A DNA stretch of 64,000 bases. Origin: Piromyces finnis (lineage: Eukaryota > Neocallimastigomycota > Neocallimastigomycetes > Neocallimastigales > Neocallimastigaceae). Within the stretch, counting starts at the first letter, position 1, and every line of letters begins with the position of its first letter. The notes beneath the pieces were generated by a model. It saw nothing but the letters and a program-made list of their open reading frames with translations, was not told the origin of the DNA and did not search any database. The stretch is taken from contig MCFH01000003.1 in assembly GCA_002104945.1 (NCBI GenBank), positions 1,364,001 through 1,428,000 on the forward strand. The letters are read 5' to 3'. A program made the position numbers and the translations under genes. Below, piece by piece: positions 51,025 to 64,000 of the stretch.

Positions 51025-52751
51025 ATGGATAAGATTAACACTACTTTTGGCGACCTTGGTTCAAAATGGAATCCTTTTGCCCAAAAATTAAACAGAGGTT
51101 TCAACCAAGTTAAGCAATACGCCCAAGAAAAAATGGGTAATGTAGAAGACATCACAAAATTACCACAAGAATATCTTGACCTTGAAGAAGTATTTATCAT
51201 TAATAAAAATTTAATCAATAAATAAAAAATTATATATATAAAATATATATATATTTATTTAATTTAATATTTATATCTCATAAATAATCATAAATAATAA
51301 AGAGTGTTGATAAAATTAGAGAACTTCACGAATTTTTCCTCAAGGTTACAAAATGTTACACTCGTGCCACACACGATTACGGTATGTAAATTAATAATAA
51401 TAAAAACCAAACAATTTTTTTGTAATTATTATATTTTATTTCATATCATTTTTAATTAACCAAAGAAATGAATAAAAATTTATATATTGTTCTTGAATTT
51501 TAATTATTAAAAGATCAATCCCTCGGTGAATCTTTTTACGATACCGCTAATAAAGTCACTGAAAGAATGGTTAAAACTGAAGGTACACCAAAATCCCCAA
51601 CTACTCCAATATCTCAAGGTCACGCTATTTCAAAGGTTTGTTTAGACACAGCAAATTCAATTTTAGCCTCCAAGGATGAAACTGATCCATTTGGTAAATT
51701 ACATTTTATAAATAAAAAAAAAGTTTTAAAACTATTATATATACAAAAATATAATATATAATATATTATAAATAAAAATAATTAATTGGAAATTAATATT
51801 TAATATATTGTAATTTAAAAAATAAAGGTATTGCTTTAAAGAAAATTTCCAACTCTTATGATAGAATTGGTGAAGTTAAAATTGCTGAAGTAAATATTTC
51901 TTAAGATATAATAATTAGAGATATAAATTGAAAATGAAATTAATTATTTTAATATTTATAATAAAAAAGGATAATGCTATTGTTGAAAACTTCTGGAAAC
52001 CATTTAACACAACTTTAAATAGCTCTATTGGTTTCGCTATGGTAAAAAGAATTATATGTTAATATTCATTTAAAATAAATAACATTTATAATTATTAATG
52101 CATTGCAAATTATCAAATTTAGAAAGCAAGAAAGAATGTTTCTTCTGCTAGATTAAATTATGATGCTTGTAAGCAAAAGTTAAAGAATGCTAAGATCGAA
52201 AATGTAGATGCTGTAAGTAATATATATAAATTATATTTTCTTCTAATTGTGATCTAAATTTTATTATTTTATTAATTATATAATTATTAAAATTAATAGG
52301 CTCGTAATGAAATGGAAGTTGCTGAAGTAATTTTTTTTTTTTTAATTTTGTTATTAATATTTTTAAATTTATAATAAATTATATATTAATAAAATAAATA
52401 TTATAAAATATATCTAATTAATATAGGGTGAATTTGTTAAAGCTGTTGAAGATGCTATGGCCAAAATGAAAGTTGTTATTGAAAGTGTAAGTTCAATATG
52501 TAATACTTTCAATATATTATTAATAAAAATGAAATGATCATGATCATATTAATAATTATTAAATATTAAATATATTTTTGAATATATATATATAGTCTGA
52601 ACCACTTAAAAACCTTAATTCATTCATCGAAGCACAACTTGAATATCATAAGAAATGTTATGAAATTTTATCCGAATTAAGTCCAGAAATTAATGAATTA
52701 GAATTAAATAATGAAGCTATGTTAAGAGAAAGAGCTTTAAGTAACCAATAA
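51025..52751 (+). CDS. BAR-domain membrane-curvature protein, Gvp36-like, 9 exons
   Basis: Fungal BAR protein of the Gvp36 type, expected to bind and bend Golgi or endosomal membranes. Exons 51025–51189, 51303–51381, 51514–51693, 51828–51889, 51970–52041, 52123–52212, 52300–52326 (27 nt), 52427–52486 and 52596–52751 give 891 nt and 296 aa. The N-terminus has the family's amphipathic segment and signature: KWNPFAQKLNRGFNQVKQYA and EDITKLPQEYLDLE. The rest is helical: KVTKCYTRATHDYDQSL, IGEVKIAEDNAIVENFWKPF, then KARKNVSSARLNYDACKQKL and a final coil SFIEAQLEYHKKCYEILSEL. These correspond to the three antiparallel BAR helices. There is no SH3 or other domain after the BAR. The start is the first ATG after an A-rich leader (AGAAGATGG). 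It lies convergent to the YEATS gene with a 437-base gap. Confidence 0.9.
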
Positions 52752-53188
52752 ATAGGAAACCCTATTTAAAATGTCAAATAATACATTATTTTTTTTTCTG
52801 TGAATTATCTTCATATAATTTATAAATAAATAAATATATTTTATAATTTTTAAATATTATCAATCCTTTTAAATATCATATATATAAACAATATAAATAA
52901 AAATAAATAAGCAAATAAAAATAAAAATAACAAATAAAATAAAATACAACACTTTAAATAAATAATGAGTAGAAATAAAAAGTAGTTATTTATATTTATA
53001 TATTATATATATAATAATTTATTAAATAATTAAATTAAAAGAACTGAATTATTTCTCATGATTTTTAAGAGAAAAAAAATATATATATTAAATAAACTAA
53101 AAAATTAAATAGTAAATTTATATCATAGAAATATATATATATATATTTTTCTTTGCTGGTATATAAGTTATATGATGAATTAAATAAA
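52752..53188. other. Convergent 3' intergenic gap
   Basis: 437 bases between the stops of the BAR and YEATS genes. A/T only with short AT repeats; it presumably holds both 3' UTRs. No gene seen. Confidence 0.65.
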
Positions 53189-54768
53189 TTAAGCATTTCC
53201 TAAATGTTGGTTTGATAAAAAATCAAATTTAGGATGATTTCGAATTGCTTTATAAATATGATATGGTACTAAATATTTTGTCTGATTTTTCTTCTTTTTA
53301 TTTGATGGTGTGTATTGAAGTTTCGATTCATATTCATATGACTTAACACCTTGTTTTAAAAGTCTTCTCATAAAAACTTGTAATGCCTATGTTTATGATA
53401 TTTAAATTAATAGATTAGTTAAATTAAAATTTAATTAATTATAAAATTATATTATATTATTATTATTATTTTGTTTAATGATATTTACTAAAGCAAATAT
53501 GAATTGAACTTCTTTATTATCCTTAGAATTTGAGGGTAATTGAACATGAATATCTTTTGCAGTATTCTTTATAAAAGAATAAACCTCAAGAATATTATAT
53601 GGAATAAAGTATCTAAAGTTATCCTTTGACTGAATTGCATGATCAGAAACACTACTGGAAGAGGAGGATGTTGAAGAAAAGGAGGAAAGGGAGGAAGAAG
53701 ATGAAAAATAGGTATCTATAGTTGTATTATTTAGATTTAAGATGGAAGATAGTGTAGAATAGTCTTCCATTTCTGAATAATGAAATGTAGAAATAATATT
53801 TTTAAGTTCATTGTATCGGCGACTTCTAGGATTTCTTTGATCATAAAAATCTCTAATGCTTTCTTTATTTAATTTGGATAGTAATAATTGAATTGGAGTA
53901 ATTGTACTATGAATAATAATATTATTATTGATACATTTAGGATATTTATGAATTTCTCCACAATATTTGCAATAAAGATTTTCTTTTTCTTCTTTTTTAA
54001 CATTATCATCTTCTCCTACTACATCAATATTTTCACTTTCCACATACAACTTTTCTGATGGTTGCTTTGAGGCTCTATTGGATCGGTTTGCGAGTTTAGA
54101 TTTTGATGTAAGTAAATCTGAAGGTTTAACATTAATACTACCGACATGCCTTAGAGATGTACTAGTAGTAGAAGACATATGACTGCGGTTCTTTGATAAA
54201 TCAATACCTGACTTGGATAAGTTATTATTACTGTTGTTGCTGTTGTTGTTATTACTATTATTATTATTGCCGACGTTGTTAGTAGTAGTAGTAGTATTTA
54301 TTTTTGGTATTTTTGTATTAGCAAATATTGAAGAATTTGATCTTATGCTTTTTGCATTTGTTAGTGGGGATGGAGTATTAACCTTTGGTTTATAATTATA
54401 AATTGTTGGAGTATAACCTTCTTGTCTACACCATTTTAGAATATTTTTTGTGGTTACATTACTTGGAAGACCCTGTTTTGAATATTTACGTAACTGCTGC
54501 AGTAAAATTTTTGCTCTCTGCCACTATATATTAAATTCAAATTATTTATAAATTTATATACAAATAATCAATATTTATAATGATATAGGATACATCATTT
54601 ATAAATTTATTTATTTACCTCAACAGATCTTCTTTTCCCTATAGACCATTTCCAGAACATGCTTTCATCTTTTGCTATTGAATATGTAATATAATTGTGT
54701 CTCATATAAACATCTTTATAAAAAATAAATATATATAATGTTAATAAAAATTTAATAGCAATAATTAT

Positions 54769-54832
<64 letters not shown>

Positions 54833-57712
54833 GGCTAATATTTAAAAATAATATAAGAAAAACTCACTTTCTATAATTGGATACTTATTAATAATATTCT
54901 TTAATGTCTTTTTCCATTTATCATCGAATAAATATTCCATTGGTTTATCTATTTTCGACTCTGGTATCATGGAATCATCATTTTCTATGTCAATAAATGT
55001 ATCTTTCATTAATGTTGAATTACCACTTCTTTTTCTTGGCCTAGTGCCTAAGACTGGTGAATCTTGTCGAATATTTCTAGAGTTGATTTTTTCCTTAGCA
55101 GACTTAACTTTCTCAATAGGAGCAGACAGTACTTCATTAGGAGAATTATGATGAAGATTCATTTTACTCATATCTCGGGTTAAGGTTACACTATTATGTC
55201 TCTTAAAGTTTGGTAATTTTTCTTTCTTTGGTTCAACAAACTTTGTATTTCTATCGATTTCTATATCATAAGTTTTTTCATTTCCAAGAATTTGATTTCC
55301 TGTTTTATTTGTATCCAACTTATTTATTATAAATAATTAAAAATAAAATAAAATAAAATATTTATAAATATACATATTTTAATATTTAAACTTAAAAATC
55401 ATTATATAGAATTAAACCCATTATATCTAATACTTACTTTTAATATATGAATGATATCTATAGGTTTATTTATAATGTCTTCAAAAAAAAGTTGAACTCT
55501 AATAGGAAATTCACCCCATCCATATCTAGTTAAATGAAATGGCGGATAAGTGACATCAATAATATTTGGTTTATAACTTGGATGAAGAAAGTATCTAACT
55601 TTTTTAATAAATGTAGAAATATTTGGTTCCTAATCAAATTTTATATTTTTTTATATATTAATAAATTTTAAATATGATTAATTTAACTTAGAAAATAATA
55701 TTAATATATTTACTGGTGCAACACCACGGGTATATATCATCCATTTATACATATATTTTTCCATTGATTTATCACGTTTTTCTATAATATAAAAAAAGAA
55801 TTAAATCATAAAAATCAGAGAAAATTATTAATAGACAGAAAATAGCATTTTCAATATAAACATCTATATTAAAAGTATTTATTTATAAAATTTGTTATAA
55901 TAACCTGGTGGTATATATTTTGAAACATTCCCTATAACAATACGTTTTGTCATATAGAATCTCGATCCTTCGTTTAATGGTTGATGAGGGGTTGACAATA
56001 TTTTTGGATTTGGATTAAGCGGTGAAACATCTTCCATTTCATTATTTTTAAGATATTTATTTTTCAATAATTTCAAATATGTATCATTATTATTTTTATT
56101 ATTATTATCATTCTTTTTGTTTGAGGTTGAACTATTATTAGAATCATTATCTGATTCATTAACAATTGATTTAGAAAGTTGGGATGAATTATATCTAAGA
56201 GTTGATTTTTGTATTTTACTTCTTTGAGTAGGCATAGTACTACTAATTGTCGAGGATGCAACAGATGATGAATCACTATCCATATCAACATCTTCATCAA
56301 ATTCTTTAATTTTTGGCTGTTAAATATTAAATTTCGGGAAAATATTAATAAAAACTTTAATTAAAAATGATTTCTTAATTTATTTATAAATATTAATTAA
56401 TACTTACTCTTTCCTTATATTTTGATAATTGTGAATTCATATTTAAAAGTTTTGTTTTCCTAAAATACATTTCATTTAAAAACATTAATAAAATTTGTTG
56501 TATAAATAATAAAAATTAAATTTTAATTAATATTCACCTTGAAGTTTCTATGAATACATCTCTTAAAGATATAACAGAACGAGCATTCTTTTTTCTACAT
56601 GGATGATTACTAGGAACTTCACTCTCATCCTAAAATAATTAAAGACAATATAAAATAATAGTTATTAATTAAATATCATAACAAATTTAATATTTTATTG
56701 TAATAATTTAATGCCTATATATAACTTTTTATATATTTTATAATAATATAATACGCACAACAAGAATTCCACAACGTCTAGTTGCTTCTTCATGACTTGG
56801 AAATTCCATTTTATGTGAAATTCTGCAGTGATTAAGAAATCCTTGTAAATTTGAAAAATTTGACCTGAAGCATTTTGGACATTGAATTCTTTTTTTTTTT
56901 TTTTTTAAAAAAAAAAATAATTTATTTGATAATATTAAAAATGTTAAATTTCAGTATATAGTATATTCGTTTATTCAAAAATTTCCTTTTTAAATAAAAG
57001 AAATTCTTTAGAATATTCATATGATATTTTGCTAACCTTACAAATTTTCCATCATCTCTTCTTCCATATAAAATATCAATTTCTGTCATTAAAGAAGAAT
57101 CATTTGTTATAGGAGATCTAACAGTTTTAACTGGAGATTTCTTTGAAGTACCCTTTGAAGAAGTTTTTTCGTTTTCTATATCATCTTCATTTTTAACTTT
57201 AAAAGAGAAATAATTTAATATTTTTATATTAATACTATAAAAAAAATTTTCTTTCGAATTTTTTTTAAAAATAAATTGTATATAACAATTTAAAAATGTA
57301 TTATATATACTTATAAAATTATTACCTCTCTTTTGGGTGAATTTTCCATTAAGGATTGCTTCTTTTAAATTTTGTAGTAAAACTTCACCTTTTTCAAGTT
57401 CATTTTCAATTGCCCAAATTTCATGTCTTTTCATATAAATCTCGACATCAAATTGGGTCTTTAATATATCTGAAACTTTATTAATAGTTTCTTCATCTAT
57501 TGTAAATATTTCAATAAATTAAGTATATTAAAAATATTATATTAATACATATAATTCAAGGGATAAATGATATTTTATTTAAATTTAAAATATTTAAAAA
57601 ATATATATATTAATATATATATACTTTTTTAAATATTACCTTTTTTAATTCTTGTTGGAGTATCCATTTTGTCTTTATCATTTTCTTTCATATTATTATG
57701 AAATGAACTCAT
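53189..57712 (-). CDS. YEATS2: YEATS2-like histone acyl-lysine reader, 13 exons
   Basis: Nuclear chromatin protein; animal YEATS2 is a subunit of the ATAC acetyltransferase complex. Exons: 57712–57640, 57496–57326, 57196–57037, 56888–56759, 56629–56538, 56459–56408, 56316–55905, 55781–55714, 55629–55438, 55318–54868, 54713–54619, 54523–53489 and 53386–53189. They sum to 3,129 nt (1,042 aa). The YEATS domain lies at about 350–475: [70 protein letters not shown] and WGEF supply the aromatic acyl-lysine pocket. Upstream, about 137–180, is a zinc finger ([18 protein letters not shown]) with a conserved GILV tail. Near 820 is a small Cys cluster ([14 protein letters not shown]). Between them and after lie Ser/Asn-rich linkers. 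The C-terminal 66 residues ([30 protein letters not shown]) are helical. The order YEATS then C-terminal helices fits YEATS2 rather than AF9/GAS41. ATAC membership here is inference. Confidence 0.88.
54771..54832. repeat. (AAT)n microsatellite inside a YEATS-gene intron
   Basis: About 20 units fill the middle of the intron 54714–54867 between exons 10 and 11. Perfect or nearly so. Confidence 0.9.
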
Positions 57713-58531
57713 TTTTTTGTTTCATCTTTCTTAAATTATATTTTTATTTCCTGTATTTTTTTATTAAATTAAAGTATTACTTCAAAATATTACAAAATTT
57801 GAATGGAATAATTTTTAATTTCCACTTCAAAATTATTACTAACTTATTGATTCCACTGAAATGTCTTTTGAATTTATAAAATTTGTATGTTTTTACTTTT
57901 TTTTTCTAGTTATATTTCTTTGAAATATTCAAGATTTGCTTTATTATTATTATTTAAATTCTAATACTTGTCTATTTATATATATATATCATTCATTAAA
58001 TTAATTACAGAACAAAGATATTTTTTTTTTGATTTTGTTTAAATTATTTAAATTAAATATTAATATATTTTATATTTATACATTATATTATTTATTATTT
58101 ATAAATCTTATAATAATTTCTTTATTTCTTAACACTGTTATAAAAGTATAAAGTTCTTTTTATTATTATTATTATTATTATTTATTATTATTATTATTAT
58201 TAAAATAATAAATTAATTCGTAAACGAAGTCCTTTAAAAAAAAAAAGTAACTAAAAAAAAAAAAAAAAAAAAATATTATAATATTTAATTTATTAATAAA
58301 ATAATATAAAATTTTGTATCAAAATATATATTACATTTTATATTAATAAAACATTAAAAAATTTTTTATCAAAAATTTAGAATAATTAATAGATTTGTAA
58401 GTTTTAAAAAAAGTTATTATTGTTGTTGTCATTTTAAAATATCATAGTATTTTAATATATAAATTTAAAATACAATTATTCTTATAATTAAATAACAACA
58501 AAAAAAAATAAAAAAAAAAATAAATTATGTA
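57713..58531. other. Spacer between the YEATS and coiled-coil genes
   Basis: 819 bases holding the YEATS promoter side and the coiled-coil gene 3' flank. It has an (ATT)n tract at about 58159–58201 and an A-run near 58253–58273. No gene seen. Confidence 0.6.

Positions 58532-64000
<5,469 letters not shown>

Overview
The window is nuclear DNA from a very A+T-rich eukaryote. Genes are interrupted by short GT–AG introns of about 80–200 nt made almost only of A and T, start codons sit behind A-tracts, proteins carry Asn/Asp homopolymers, and intergenic DNA is packed with poly-A, poly-T and trinucleotide tracts. A secreted GH11 xylanase of the rumen-fungus type, a Gvp36-like BAR protein and two fungal-type CSC1/OSCA channels point to an anaerobic gut fungus (Neocallimastigomycota). 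Talin, YEATS2-like and probable ciliary coiled-coil genes fit a zoosporic, early-diverging fungus. The organism call is inference from gene content and base composition, not from a marker gene.

Layout, left to right. 1–4157 (+): 3' part of a strongly diverged talin paralogue. 4808–13217 (+): complete talin, 8 exons, 2,523 aa. 14250–16373 (+): DNA polymerase alpha B subunit, intronless. 18920–20597 (+): unrecognised 376-aa protein made of six W-x-x-F modules, an EEVK-type repeat and a basic tail. About 23040–23780 (-): degenerate, relatively G+C-rich coding relic. 24319–28736 (-): CSC1/OSCA (TMEM63-type) channel, six exons including a 4-nt micro-exon. 28737–33912: 5.2 kb A+T-rich spacer with a long hairpin. 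33913–37038 (+): second CSC1/OSCA paralogue, intronless, divergent from the first. 39390–40601 (-): secreted GH11 xylanase with a Trp/Gln/Asn repeat tail. 44031–49147 (-): CAND1 (cullin exchange factor), 12 exons. 51025–52751 (+): Gvp36-like BAR-domain protein, 9 exons. 53189–57712 (-): YEATS2-like chromatin reader, 13 exons. 58532–64000+ (-): coiled-coil protein resembling FBF1, 5' end outside the window, with 14-nt and 19-nt micro-exons.

The genes are mostly independent housekeeping or cytoskeletal loci. Two related pairs stand out: the tandem talins and the divergent channel genes. Exon models were built by hand from GT/AG sites, reading phase and similarity between paralogues or to known families; for every complete multi-exon gene the summed exon length is divisible by three. 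No tRNA, rRNA, CRISPR or intact transposon was seen.
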